Assembly: GCA_040901795.1 (NCBI GenBank)
Contig: JBBDYH010000123.1
Span: 21,405 to 85,404 of the forward strand
Source of the DNA: JBBDYH01 sp040901795
GTDB taxonomy: Bacteria > Planctomycetota > Planctomycetia > Pirellulales > JALHPA01
Direction of reading: 5' to 3'
Length of the DNA stretch: 64,000 nucleotides
The notes beneath the pieces were generated by a model. It did no database searches. It was not told the DNA's origin and was given only the letters and a program-made list of their open reading frames with translations. Below, piece after piece: positions 51,772-61,299 of the stretch. The first letter of the stretch is position 1, and each line of letters opens with the position of its first letter. A program made the position numbers and the translations under genes.

Positions 51772-54700
51772 TCAGCTCAACAGCATCTGCAAGTCGTCGG
51801 CCGTAAGCGTGCGGAGCAGGTTTTCGTCGGCCGAGACGATGGCTTCGGCGAGCTTGCGCTTTTCGCCTTGAAGCTGGAGGATTTTTTCTTCGACGGTGTC
51901 CTGGGCGATCAGCCGGTAGGCGAAGACCGGGTTCGTCTGGCCGATGCGGTGGGCGCGGTCGACGGCCTGGGCCTCGACGGCGGGGTTCCACCAGGGGTCG
52001 AGGATGAAAACGTAATCGGCCGCGGTGAGGTTCAAGCCCTGGCCGCCCGCCTTGAGGCTGATCAGGAACAAGCGGCAGTCCGGGTCGCTCTGGAATCGCT
52101 CGACTTTGCTCTTGCGATCGCGCGTTTTGCCGTCGAGGTACTCGTACGTGAGCTTGCGCTGGTCGAGCTCCTTGCGGACGATGGCCAACAGGCTGGTGAA
52201 TTGGGAGAAGACGAGCGCCTTGTGCCCTTCGTCGAGGACCTCGCCGAGCTGCTCCAAGAGGGTCTCAAGCTTGGCGCTGGGGAGCTTGCTCTTGCCTTTG
52301 TCGATCAACGCCGGATGACAGGCCGCTTGCCGCAGTCGCAACAGCGCCTCGAGCACGTGGATCTTCGACTTTGCGAGGCCGACGTCCTTGATCTTGTTCG
52401 TCAGCAGAGCACGGTAGTGATCGCGCAGGTCGTTGTAGAGCTTGCGCTGTTTGGGATCGAGCTCGCAGAAGAGCGTCTGCTCGGTCTTCTGAGGCAACTC
52501 GGAAAGCACCGCCTCTTTGGTGCGTCTCAAGAGGAACGGCCGCAGCGCTTTGCGAAGCAGGTCGAGCGTCGCAGGATCTTTGGCGGATTTGCCGCTGAAC
52601 AGGCTGCTGCTCTCCGTGCGCCCCAGCATGCCGGGGTTGAGGAACTCGAACTGCGACCAGAGATCGCCCAGGTGGTTTTCGACCGGCGTACCGGTCATTG
52701 TCAGGCGGTGACGAGCGTCGAGCAAGCGACAGGCCTTGGCCGACTGGGAGCCGCTGTTTTTGATCGCCTGCGATTCATCGAGGATTACGTAGTCGAACGG
52801 AATTTCGCGGAGCTTGACGATGTCGCGGCGCAACGTGCCGTAGGTGGTGATCAGCAAGTCGCAGTCGGCGAGCCTGTCCAGCGCCTCGCCGCGCTGCAAG
52901 CCCGTGTAATTCAGCGCGCGAAGCTGCGGCGTGAAGCGTTGGCTCTCGTCCAACCAGTTGAAGATCAGGCTCCGGGGGGCCACGACCAAGGAAGGAAGCC
53001 GCCGCTTATCGCCCGTCGTTTCCAGTCGCCTTTGCTCCAACAGCGCGAGCACCTGTACCGTTTTGCCGAGGCCCATATCGTCGGCCAGGCAGCCGCCGAA
53101 GCCGAACTCGCGGAGGAAGTTGAGCCAGCCCAGCCCGTCGCGCTGATAAAGCCGCAGCTCGCCCTGGAACGACGGCGGCTCGCCGGCCGGCTTGACGCCG
53201 TCGAACGTGCGAAGCTTCTCGCGCACTTGCATGAAGCGCTCGTCCAGATCGGCCTCGGGCTGGGCCGCCAGCAACGCGTCGAGGATCATCGCCTGCGAGG
53301 GCAAAAACCGCAGCGAGTCCCCGTTGGGCTTGGCCATTTCGGCGATCGGGCCATATTTGCTGAGCCACTGCGTGGGCAACATCCCGCGCGTGCCGTCGCC
53401 GAGCTCCACGTAATTCTGCCCACGCTGGAGAGCCGTCAGTAGATCGGGCAATGCGGCTTTGACACCTTCAAAGTCGCAATCCATGTTGAGATCGAACCAA
53501 TCGACGCCGGAAGTAACGCTGATGTTGATCTTGCCCGGCGTGCGGATGAGCTTACCTTCGGCCTCGACTTTCCAGCCAGCGGCGGTCAAGCGATCGACGG
53601 CGGCGGAGAGTTTTTTCGCAGGCAGCTTATAGTCGAACGATGCTGGTTCGTACTGGCTGGTCGGCTTGAAGCCGATCTCCGCAAGTCGACGGGTGTGCTC
53701 ACGCTCCAAGGCTCTGTCGCGGATCCAGGCGCGGCGGTTCTCCGGATCGACGACGTGATCCGCCGGGAGATTCTCGGCCACTTCCCGGTCGCCGTAAGCG
53801 AAAAAGACGTCCGCCCATAACTCCGGGCGGCCGTATTGTCGCGAACCTGACCGAATAACAATCCGCGGCGCTGGCGTGCCGGGTATTCGCTCCCAGCGAA
53901 GCTCCTCCGGCAAGTCGATCGGCGGCATCGCCCCGCCCTCGAGGAGCTCGCGCATAAACTGATCCTGCGCTGATTCCGGTATGCGAATCTGCTTACCCGC
54001 ACGGAGAAACGTCACCCATTGCGACATGGCGGAATCAAGGGGTTCCGATCGCGCGATGCAGTCATCAAAAACCACCAAACCGTCGTTGAGCACCAGCCGA
54101 GGCTTGGCGAGCGGAAGCGACTCGTTGTTCCTTTGTAAGTCCGCTTGGACGACCCAGGCCTTGGCGGGCTTGTCCTTGACCAGCGAGAGGTGAAACTGCC
54201 AGGGCGGCCCGCCGTCCCACTGCAATAGTTGCGGCTCGCTTTTGTCGTTGGCTGCGTTGGCCAACCAGCCAAACCGGCCGGTGGCACATAATTGCGGCAG
54301 CAGCGACTCAAAACAGGCGGTAGCTAGCTCACAGCTTGTGAACTCATTGAAGTCAGAGTCGAAGCCGTAGCCGTAGCGAGAATAACCGTAGGCATTGCTG
54401 TTGAACTGCTCTGGACGGTTGCCGAAGAGTTGGCTCAGCAGAGCGCGATCTGCACCGTCGGGCAGTTGGAGAATCTGCTTTCGTTTGATGCTAAGCCGTT
54501 TCCGCGTTCCCAGCTCGCCGCTTTTGAGACGGCTCTGTTGATGAAACACAACCAGCGGCCTGCCGCGTCGCTGGGTCTCGTCCAGATCGAGGATATAGAT
54601 CACCCGCATCGATTCCGGAAAAGTGGTCCGCGTTGATCCGCCGCTGTCTGCGGTCTGCGCGGCGGCGCGGCGAATCTCGTCGAGGTGTTTGCGCCAATCA

Positions 54701-55194
54701 GGTGGTTTCGGCGGCGGCTTTGTTTTCGTTCGTTTCGCGGGCGAGCGGGCATTGAACTTTCGCACAAGGCGCTGAGCTTTCCGTGCGTCCGCCCAATCAT
54801 CTCCGTTGCTGTAGTCGTCCAGTTCGTCCAGAAAGTTGAGCACGAGATCGCGGCGGCCGGGCACAAGGTGCGATAAACCCTTCAAGTCAATCGCCAGAAT
54901 GGTAGCCGCGATGTGCTTGCACATATAGCCGTCGCCAAAACGGCCGCATTCGCAGGAGACGCCCAACTCGTTCCACTTGCCGGTCTCTTCCCAGGACACA
55001 GCGACCGTGTAGCGGTTCCCTCCGGACCCCCGTACTTCGGCAGCGACGCCGTCGAGCGCCTCGCCGACGATTTTCACGGCATTGGCTTGGAAGTAGTGGA
55101 CTCCACGCAGCCAGTCCTTTCGTTCAAATTCCGCGCGACAGCGCTGTGCCAGCGAAGTGGTGGAACCAAGGGACGTATTCGTTTGTGATGACAT
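51772..55194 (-). CDS. SNF2/RapA-type helicase with SWIM zinc finger
   Basis: 1140 residues from the ATG at 55194 (a longer frame starts at 55242). N-terminal SWIM finger with CEC and CKH (VSCECGRFGDGYMCKH, ~72-87). A long middle region is typical of bacterial SNF2 proteins with a SWIM start. The helicase core has DDMGLGKTVQ, TTYGTLRRDI, DESQAIKN, TGTPVEN, LISLKAGGQGLNL and DRAHRIGQ. It would be a DNA-translocating ATPase that remodels protein-DNA or RNA-polymerase complexes; the target is unknown. It stands alone between the sigma factor and the haem gene. Confidence 0.92.
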   Translation of the reverse strand: MSSQTNTSLGSTTSLAQRCRAEFERKDWLRGVHYFQANAVKIVGEALDGVAAEVRGSGGNRYTVAVSWEETGKWNELGVSCECGRFGDGYMCKHIAATILAIDLKGLSHLVPGRRDLVLNFLDELDDYSNGDDWADARKAQRLVRKFNARSPAKRTKTKPPPKPPDWRKHLDEIRRAAAQTADSGGSTRTTFPESMRVIYILDLDETQRRGRPLVVFHQQSRLKSGELGTRKRLSIKRKQILQLPDGADRALLSQLFGNRPEQFNSNAYGYSRYGYGFDSDFNEFTSCELATACFESLLPQLCATGRFGWLANAANDKSEPQLLQWDGGPPWQFHLSLVKDKPAKAWVVQADLQRNNESLPLAKPRLVLNDGLVVFDDCIARSEPLDSAMSQWVTFLRAGKQIRIPESAQDQFMRELLEGGAMPPIDLPEELRWERIPGTPAPRIVIRSGSRQYGRPELWADVFFAYGDREVAENLPADHVVDPENRRAWIRDRALEREHTRRLAEIGFKPTSQYEPASFDYKLPAKKLSAAVDRLTAAGWKVEAEGKLIRTPGKINISVTSGVDWFDLNMDCDFEGVKAALPDLLTALQRGQNYVELGDGTRGMLPTQWLSKYGPIAEMAKPNGDSLRFLPSQAMILDALLAAQPEADLDERFMQVREKLRTFDGVKPAGEPPSFQGELRLYQRDGLGWLNFLREFGFGGCLADDMGLGKTVQVLALLEQRRLETTGDKRRLPSLVVAPRSLIFNWLDESQRFTPQLRALNYTGLQRGEALDRLADCDLLITTYGTLRRDIVKLREIPFDYVILDESQAIKNSGSQSAKACRLLDARHRLTMTGTPVENHLGDLWSQFEFLNPGMLGRTESSSLFSGKSAKDPATLDLLRKALRPFLLRRTKEAVLSELPQKTEQTLFCELDPKQRKLYNDLRDHYRALLTNKIKDVGLAKSKIHVLEALLRLRQAACHPALIDKGKSKLPSAKLETLLEQLGEVLDEGHKALVFSQFTSLLAIVRKELDQRKLTYEYLDGKTRDRKSKVERFQSDPDCRLFLISLKAGGQGLNLTAADYVFILDPWWNPAVEAQAVDRAHRIGQTNPVFAYRLIAQDTVEEKILQLQGEKRKLAEAIVSADENLLRTLTADDLQMLLS

Positions 55195-55330
55195 TCTGTA
55201 ATTGCTTCCTGGCGGCGGTTTTTTACGAGGTGCAACTTCCAAATAACCTAACCAACCGACGGGGGGCTTGAGAAGATCGATGCAGCGCGTGTCCGCTCTT
55301 TTGTCGCCGTCGAGCTGACGCTAGCGTACG

Positions 55331-55427
55331 TTTGGGTGGGATTTGACGGCGTCGATGAACTTCAAGCGTGGGCCTCGCCGACTCGGCCCACCCTACGAGT
55401 TTGCGTGGGATTTGACGGTGTCGATGA
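55331..55427. repeat. Palindrome between two copies of the hemDE 3' end
   Basis: A 28-base segment at 55400-55427, the last codons of hemDE, is repeated at 55331-55358 with two mismatches. Between them lies a GTAGGGTGGGCCGAGTCGGC-type palindrome (about 55360-55396). The outer copy ends in its own TAG (55321-55323). Confidence 0.8.
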
Positions 55428-57327
55428 GGGCCAACACGCTGTCCACCGGCGTCTGCGGTAGGATCCCGTGTCCCAGATTGAAGATGTGACCGGGCCGTCC
55501 GGCGGCTTGCTCCAGGATGTCGTGCGCACGGCGGCGAATCTCCTCGCGGTCGGCAAACAGCACGAGCGGGTCGAGGTTGCCTTGCACGGCCTTTTCATAG
55601 CCGACCGCGCGCCAGGCGTCGGCCAGCTCGATCCGCCAATCGACGCCGATGACGTCGCCGCCCGCTTCGCTCATCAATGGCAACAGCGCCGGATTGCCGG
55701 TGCCGAAGTTGATTACCGGCACTCCGGGCGTGATGGCCGCGATGAGCGACTTCATTTGCGGCAGGACAAACTCGCGGTAGTCGCCGACGCCTAGACAACC
55801 GACCCAACTGTCAAAGAGCTGCACGCACTGGGCGCCGGCGGCGATCTGCGCGTTGACGTAGCGAGCGACGGAGCGGGCCAGGCGCGACATCAGCGCGTCC
55901 CACGCGCCGCGATCGCGGTATATCAGCGTCTTGGTGTGCAGGTAGTTGCGGCTCGCGCCACCTTCGATGACATAACTGGCCAGCGTGAAGGGCGCCCCCG
56001 CGAAGCCGATCACTGGAATCGATGCCGGCAGGCCGGCACGGGTGAGCCGCACGGTCTCCATCACAAAGCCGAGCGCTTCGACGCTCTCCAGCTCGACGAC
56101 GCGGTCGACGTCTTCGCCATCGCGCACGGGGTTGTGAATGACCGGTCCTTCGCCGGCCGCGAACTCCAGCTCCATCCCCATCGGCTCGAGGATCGGCAGC
56201 AGGTCAGCGAAGATGATCGCCGCATCGACACTCAGCCGGTTGACCGTAGCGATCATCACCTCGGCACAAAGCTGCGGGTTCTTGCACAGCTCCATGAACG
56301 ACACCTTGTCGCGTACCGCGCGGTACTCTGGCAGATATCGCCCGGCTTGGCGCATCAGCCAGATCGGCGTTCGCTCGGTCCGCTGACGGCGGCAAGCACG
56401 CAGAAACAGGCTGTCTTCTTGCGGCGATGGCTGCGGCGGCGCCCCGGTCGTTTGCTCGGCATGAGCAGCCATGATCGAGACCACGCGTTGCTTTTGTTGC
56501 TTGAGCGCTCCGGCTCGCTCGGCCGCTGACGCTACGAGCTGACCCATCTGCGGGTGTTCGGGCTGAAGATCGATGGTCAAACCGTGGTCGCGGAGCGTCT
56601 CGCTGGTATCGGGGCCAATCGAAGCGATGACAGTGTGTTGCAACCCGCGCTGCAGCTCGTCCGCGAGATGCAGCCGTTCGGCAATGCGCAGCAAATTGAC
56701 GGCCTGATGACTGGAGGTAAAGAGCAGGACATCGATCTCGCCAACGGCGATCGAGCGCGCAAGCTGCTCGAGCGGTCCGGTGTCTTCAGGCAGCTCCCAG
56801 CGGTACACCTTGAGCGTGACGACGCGTGCGCCACGCGCCTCCAAGCCGGCAACGAGGCTGGCGTTCGGCTCGCCGTACTCCTGCATGGCGACGACCTGAT
56901 TGGCCAGCGGAACGTGGCGATCGGCCACCGCCAGCACCTCGCGCCAAGTGTGCGGTTCGCTGGTGCGATGCGTCGGTGTCAGGCCGAGTTCTTTGAGCGC
57001 GGCAGCCGGCTTGGGACCGCGCGCGATCGTGACGACGTCGGAGAGCGTCGCCAAAAAGCGCTCGCGATCGACCTGCCGTTCGAGCTGGCTCAGCAAGTGG
57101 CGAACACCGGTGCCGGTGAGGAACAGCACGACGTCGATTCCGCCGGTCATCAGGCGGTTCGCGAAATCGATGGCGTCGCGGTTCGAGGCCGTCGCCACTT
57201 CGCGCATCGAGGGCGCAACCACAGGCTCGCCGCCGAACCTGCGGATCAGGTTGGCGATTTCTTCCGCGCGCCGGCTTTCCAGCGCGGCGACGCGGAGGCC
57301 GGCGAAGTTGGGGATTGACTGTTCCAT
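55393..57327 (-). CDS. HemD-HemE fusion: uroporphyrinogen-III synthase + uroporphyrinogen decarboxylase
   Basis: 644 residues. The first ~270 fit uroporphyrinogen-III synthase (RVAALESRRAEEIANLI, DVVLFLTGTGVRHLL, VLLFTSSHQAVNLL, ASIGPDTSETLRDHG), closing hydroxymethylbilane to uroporphyrinogen III. After a short linker, residues ~300-640 are uroporphyrinogen decarboxylase (PIWLMRQAGRYLPEYR, GFAGAPFTLASYVIEGG, INFGTGNPALLP, FNLGHGILPQTP), giving coproporphyrinogen III. These are consecutive steps of haem synthesis, so the fusion is functionally sensible. The stop TAG lies in a palindromic repeat; the original terminus appears to survive beyond it. Confidence 0.93.
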   Translation of the reverse strand: MEQSIPNFAGLRVAALESRRAEEIANLIRRFGGEPVVAPSMREVATASNRDAIDFANRLMTGGIDVVLFLTGTGVRHLLSQLERQVDRERFLATLSDVVTIARGPKPAAALKELGLTPTHRTSEPHTWREVLAVADRHVPLANQVVAMQEYGEPNASLVAGLEARGARVVTLKVYRWELPEDTGPLEQLARSIAVGEIDVLLFTSSHQAVNLLRIAERLHLADELQRGLQHTVIASIGPDTSETLRDHGLTIDLQPEHPQMGQLVASAAERAGALKQQKQRVVSIMAAHAEQTTGAPPQPSPQEDSLFLRACRRQRTERTPIWLMRQAGRYLPEYRAVRDKVSFMELCKNPQLCAEVMIATVNRLSVDAAIIFADLLPILEPMGMELEFAAGEGPVIHNPVRDGEDVDRVVELESVEALGFVMETVRLTRAGLPASIPVIGFAGAPFTLASYVIEGGASRNYLHTKTLIYRDRGAWDALMSRLARSVARYVNAQIAAGAQCVQLFDSWVGCLGVGDYREFVLPQMKSLIAAITPGVPVINFGTGNPALLPLMSEAGGDVIGVDWRIELADAWRAVGYEKAVQGNLDPLVLFADREEIRRRAHDILEQAAGRPGHIFNLGHGILPQTPVDSVLALIDTVKSHANS

Positions 57328-57547
57328 GCCGTCAATCGTAGTGGTTCTTGTCGTGCGGAAGTAGCCCTGCGCCTCGCTCCCGCGGTCCGCGTTGGAACGC
57401 CGTTGTGCCTGCTCCGCGGCAAGACCATTGAACCGTCAGGCAGAGCCTGCCGACAGTGCGTTCCCAGGCAGAGCCTGGGAACGAGAGATGTTGGCTGTTA
57501 CGATTGACGACTGCAACATGGCAGCGACCGCATGCTTTCAGGATTTC
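57328..57547. repeat. Leader with palindromic repeats before the hypothetical gene
   Basis: CGTTCCCAGGC-AGA-GCCTGGGAACG at 57459-57483 and a degenerate relative (about 57378-57402). The first repeat would translate to PGRAWERE if the upstream in-frame ATG at 57392 were used, which argues against that start. Confidence 0.7.
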
Positions 57548-58717
57548 ATGCCCGATTCTATCTTTGACGAACTCGAATCGACTTTGACCTGCGGCGGCGT
57601 AGAGCCGGCGCTCGTGCAGTTGGCGGAGCATTTCCGCGCCGAGCGGCGCTATCACGAGCTGTTCGATACTCGGCTGATGCAGGCGAGGCGTCAACTTGGC
57701 TTGCCAATCGTCTTGACCTCGCCGCTCGACGAGCTGCCGGAGCCGGAGCGGAGCCAACTGGAGGACGCTTACCTGGAGGCTTGCCGCGAGGTCGGCCGGC
57801 TGCTGCTGGACGAGGGGAAGGTCCGCGAAGCGTGGGTCTACCTGCGGCCCACCGACCAGGCGAGCGCCGTGGCGAAGGCGCTTGAGAAGATGGAGCCGAC
57901 GGATGACAATCTCAGCGATCTGATCGGGGTGGCGTTGCACGAGGGAGTGGCGCCGGCCTACGGTTACTCGCTGATCCTTTCGCACTATGGCACCTGCAAC
58001 GCCATCACGACGTTCGACGCCGAGCTGGGGCGGTTCCGCCGCCAGGACCAGCAGGCGGCGGCCGCGCTGTTGCTGCGGCAAATGCATGCCGATCTGACGG
58101 AGAACGTCCGTGCCCACATCAAGCAACAGGAAGCCGCGGAACCTGGCGCCGCGGCAACGACTGCCGACGCGACGCTCGACGAGCTGGTCGCCGACCGCGA
58201 GTGGCTGTTTGAGGGGGGCAACTATCATCTCGATACCACGCACTTGAGCTCCGCGGTCCGCATTGCACGAATTGTCGAGAATCCGGAATTGATCCGGCTG
58301 GCTTGGGAGCTCACCGAGTACGGACGGCGGCTCGATACCCAATACCAATTCGCGGGCGAGGAGCCGTTCGCCGACGTCTATCCGAGTCACGGGTTTTTCT
58401 ACAGCGCCCAACTTGGTAAGCACGTGGACGAAGCGGTCGCGTACTTTCGCCAGAAGGCGGAGAGCGTGACGATCGACAACGCAGGGAGCATGCCCGCGGA
58501 AACCTATATCGCACTCTTGGCTCGCTTGGGCCGGCTGCAGGAGGCGATGGAAGCCAGCGTCCGCTTACTGCCTGCCGGGACGCGGACCAGCGGGTTTGCT
58601 CCGTCGCTGTTGGAGCTCTCGAAGTTGGCCGACGACTATGCGGTTCTTCGAGACTCAAGCCGCCAACGCGGCGAGCTGCTGGCGTATGCCGTGGCGCTCA
58701 TCGCCGGGCAGAGTTGA
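57548..58717 (+). CDS. Hypothetical protein (likely conserved in planctomycetes)
   Basis: 389 residues from the ATG at 57548; in-frame ATGs at 57488 and 57392 lie in or beyond repeat sequence. The protein is soluble, acidic and mostly helical (FDELESTLTCGGVEPALVQL, YHELFDTRLMQARRQLG). A short Ala/Thr linker (GAAATTADATL) precedes a tail resembling tetratricopeptide helices (EAVAYFRQKAES, YIALLARLGRLQEAMEASV). GGNYHLDTTHLSSAVR may be a motif with polar active-site residues, but no family is recognised. It overlaps the end of the convergent PEP-CTERM gene by 20 bases. Confidence 0.75.
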   Translation: MPDSIFDELESTLTCGGVEPALVQLAEHFRAERRYHELFDTRLMQARRQLGLPIVLTSPLDELPEPERSQLEDAYLEACREVGRLLLDEGKVREAWVYLRPTDQASAVAKALEKMEPTDDNLSDLIGVALHEGVAPAYGYSLILSHYGTCNAITTFDAELGRFRRQDQQAAAALLLRQMHADLTENVRAHIKQQEAAEPGAAATTADATLDELVADREWLFEGGNYHLDTTHLSSAVRIARIVENPELIRLAWELTEYGRRLDTQYQFAGEEPFADVYPSHGFFYSAQLGKHVDEAVAYFRQKAESVTIDNAGSMPAETYIALLARLGRLQEAMEASVRLLPAGTRTSGFAPSLLELSKLADDYAVLRDSSRQRGELLAYAVALIAGQS

Positions 58718-59492
58718 AACGATCAACGACGCCACCGCGGCTGCGGCTTCGTAGAAACCCCAGACCCAGAACGCCGCATCCCGCCAGAATCCACGTCGCA
58801 GGTTCAGGGATCGCAACCGCGTTCAAGGTGAGCAAGGGCCGACGGCTGGCTGTTGAGAACGAGCGGGAATTGAAAGCGCCGGAGATGGTGGCGTCTCCCG
58901 GAGCGGCGGCCAAGAGAAAGCTGGTCAACCCGCCGGAAGCGGTGTCGCCGACCAGACCGGACGAGAGCACAAGCGGGTAGCTCACTGTGCCGCTGGTGGC
59001 GCCGCCGAAGGCAAAGGTCCCCAAACTCTGGTCGCCGGCGGAAAGGAACGAGGGAAGCGAGTTCCACGTTACTCCGTTGGTGTCGGGCGTGGTGGGCGCC
59101 CCTGCGCCTTCCCCCCAGGTGTCGTTTTGCATCCAGGTGGCACGCAACTGGCCCGCGGCCGATGTGTTGAAAATGGGATTGTTCGGGCCTGAGGCGGTGA
59201 GCGCCAGGACGGCAGAGCCGAGCGACCAGTTGCCCGCGCCGAAGGCAGAATCAAAGCTCGATTTGGCGCCGGCCAGATCGAACCGGAGCAGCGATCGAAA
59301 CTCCCCTTCCGGCAAACCGGGCGCGGACACAGCGAATACGCCGCCGCCGCCATAGTTGAAGGTCGGCTCGCCCGCAAAGACGAACGCATCGGCGACGGGG
59401 TTGAGGCTGACGGATTGGGCGCTCGAAAGAGAACCACCCCTGGAAAAAACGCATCCGGCAAGCAGCGTGCAAATGGCGAAACGTGGAATCAT
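58698..59492 (-). CDS. PEP-CTERM protein with DNRLRE-like domain
   Basis: 264 residues: signal peptide, then a beta-sandwich-like part (LNPVADAFVFAGEPTFNYGG, RSLLRFDLAGA, SAVLALTASG, GVTWNSLPSF). It resembles DNRLRE/CBM-like surface domains, in which 'D.y......-NyG....l.v' and 'r.llrFDL' recur. The end, IPEPATWILAGCGVLGLGFL plus RSRSRGG, is a PEP-CTERM sorting signal. Cell-surface or matrix protein; no enzyme motif. Confidence 0.82.
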   Translation of the reverse strand: MIPRFAICTLLAGCVFSRGGSLSSAQSVSLNPVADAFVFAGEPTFNYGGGGVFAVSAPGLPEGEFRSLLRFDLAGAKSSFDSAFGAGNWSLGSAVLALTASGPNNPIFNTSAAGQLRATWMQNDTWGEGAGAPTTPDTNGVTWNSLPSFLSAGDQSLGTFAFGGATSGTVSYPLVLSSGLVGDTASGGLTSFLLAAAPGDATISGAFNSRSFSTASRRPLLTLNAVAIPEPATWILAGCGVLGLGFLRSRSRGGVVDRFNSARR

Positions 59493-59862
59493 GATGCCTC
59501 TCTCGTGAAATCGATGTTCTCTCGCTTGGGGACTGTCCCAATTCTGCGCAGTCCGCGTAACAAAAAGGGACTGGCTCCGAGCACACCGCTGGTTGCCCCG
59601 TCGTTTTGAAGGCTGCGGCGAAGTGCCTGTCCCCTTTTGTTAGTCCCAATTCTGCCCAGTCCGCGGAGCAAAATGGGGCTGTCCCCCTCTCGTCATGGCC
59701 TGGATCAACAGTCCATTTTAATCAACGCAAAGCAATTCGCGCTCAAACAAATCTCCTGACCAGCCGAACTTTTTTGCTAGGTTTGCAACGAGGTGCCTGT
59801 CCCCTTTTGTTAGGCCCCCTTTAGTTTTGGATTTTCGGCCGAGTCGAGCTCGGATAGAGAAC
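59493..59862. repeat. Intergenic region with GTCCC repeats
   Basis: Diverged units built of GGGACTGTCCC, AATTCTGCGCAGTCCGCG and GTGCCTGTCCCCTTTTGTTAG occur at ~59527-59575, 59621-59690 and 59790-59812. They lie upstream of the PEP-CTERM gene and downstream of the phosphoesterase gene. No gene seen. Confidence 0.65.
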
Positions 59863-61299
59863 TCACACCCGCACGGTGTGCTCGAAGATCGCCGAATCCG
59901 CCCCCGGCTCCTTAACGCGTACGCGTATCCGGTGCGGCCCTGCGGGCAATGCAAGCGCAGGCACCGTCCATTCCCAGTGGTGCGACGGTTGCAGGTCTTC
60001 GTGGTAACGGTGACTTGTGCCGCGCTTCAGTCGGACGAAAGATTCCTTGTCGAGACTCGCCCAAACCACTGCATCCGCCGTGGCGTCGTAGATGTTGATG
60101 GCCAGCACAGTCTCCTTATCGCCTGCCAGTCGAGCCGGCCGCCCCACGATCTCGCCGATTGTCGTAACTCGCGCTTCGGCGGAGCTCTGGTAGCGATGCC
60201 GAATGCTTGAGCCGTCGATTTCGAGCAGCCGGTAGCCCCGTGGTTCGCCGCTGACCCCGTGCTCGCGCGATCCTTCCGCGGCTTTCCACCACCGGCCGCA
60301 GACGCTGATCGACTCGACAAACTCGATTCCTTTGCGCCGGCTCCGTTGGTTCTCGTGCAGGTGGCCCTGCAGCACCAGCGTCACACCGTGACGCGCGAGC
60401 AGATCCACGACTTCCTCGGCATTCGACATGATCCAGTAAGGCACGCGTTCGGCGGTAGTGCCGCGCCGCTCGGCATAATCGGAGACCAGGGGAATGTGCA
60501 CGCTCGCCACCGTCGCCATCCCGGCGGGTACCTGGCGCAAGTCCTCCGCCAGCCACTGCAGTTCGCGGGCGGAGAGCCGCCCCTCGACGTTCTTGTAGCC
60601 CTCCGCCTGCGGATTGACCTGGCAACCATCAAGTGTGACATAGTGCACGCTGCCCACATCGAACGAGTAGTAAGTGGGGCCGAACAGGCGGTGAAATCGC
60701 TCCCGCGGATCGGCTTCGCGGACGAGCATCTCATGATTGCCCACGGCATTGCGGACCGGCATTTTGAGCCGGCTCATCAGTTCGACATAACGCTCTCCTT
60801 TGCCGCCCTGCAACGTGATGTCTCCGCCCACCCAGCACAACGCCGGCAGCGGATCGAGGGCGTTGATTTCGTCGATCGTGGCCCCAAACCGGGCATACGA
60901 CCGCTCGGCGTGACCCTCGCCCAAATGAACATCGGTCAAATAGACCGCCGTGTACTTCTGGCCGACCTGCCCAGCCTGCAGGTCAAAAACCGGCTTCCGC
61001 CGCACGGCCGACTCGATCGGAATCGCGAACTGGTCGGTCCAGTACCCGGCGGGTGTGGTCACGAACAGGAACGGGCCGCTGTCCGGACCGACAGGAATAA
61101 CAAACTCGCCGGAGGCGTCGGTGGTCACAACTCGAAACCCGTCCGAAACCCGCACGCCGCGAAGCGGCTTGGAGGCCGACACGACATGGCCTCGCAGCTC
61201 GGTCGGGTTCATCGCGGCGCCGCACAGCGATCGATAGCTCGCGGTCCCTATCGTCAGACCAAGCGCCGCCGCGTTCTGCAGGAATTCCCGTCGTTCCAC
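59863..61299 (-). CDS. Exported calcineurin-like metallophosphoesterase
   Basis: 478 residues from a GTG with GGAG seven bases upstream. The N-terminus RREFLQNAAALGLTIG resembles a Tat signal. Residues ~35-110 form a small beta-domain (GHVVSASKPLRGVRVSDG). The metallophosphoesterase core follows with TDVHLG, GGDIT, GNHE, ASVHIPL and GHLHENQ, the five metal-ligand blocks. A C-terminal beta-domain (~370-478) closes it. This three-part order matches periplasmic calcineurin-like phosphoesterases of the DUF-flanked type. Substrate unknown. Confidence 0.88.
   Translation of the reverse strand: MERREFLQNAAALGLTIGTASYRSLCGAAMNPTELRGHVVSASKPLRGVRVSDGFRVVTTDASGEFVIPVGPDSGPFLFVTTPAGYWTDQFAIPIESAVRRKPVFDLQAGQVGQKYTAVYLTDVHLGEGHAERSYARFGATIDEINALDPLPALCWVGGDITLQGGKGERYVELMSRLKMPVRNAVGNHEMLVREADPRERFHRLFGPTYYSFDVGSVHYVTLDGCQVNPQAEGYKNVEGRLSARELQWLAEDLRQVPAGMATVASVHIPLVSDYAERRGTTAERVPYWIMSNAEEVVDLLARHGVTLVLQGHLHENQRSRRKGIEFVESISVCGRWWKAAEGSREHGVSGEPRGYRLLEIDGSSIRHRYQSSAEARVTTIGEIVGRPARLAGDKETVLAINIYDATADAVVWASLDKESFVRLKRGTSHRYHEDLQPSHHWEWTVPALALPAGPHRIRVRVKEPGADSAIFEHTVRV

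Noticed and set aside
51868..53442. A 524-codon rightward frame opposite the SNF2 helicase gene
   Set aside because: Antisense of a fully conserved helicase core; long antisense frames are common in GC-rich coding DNA.
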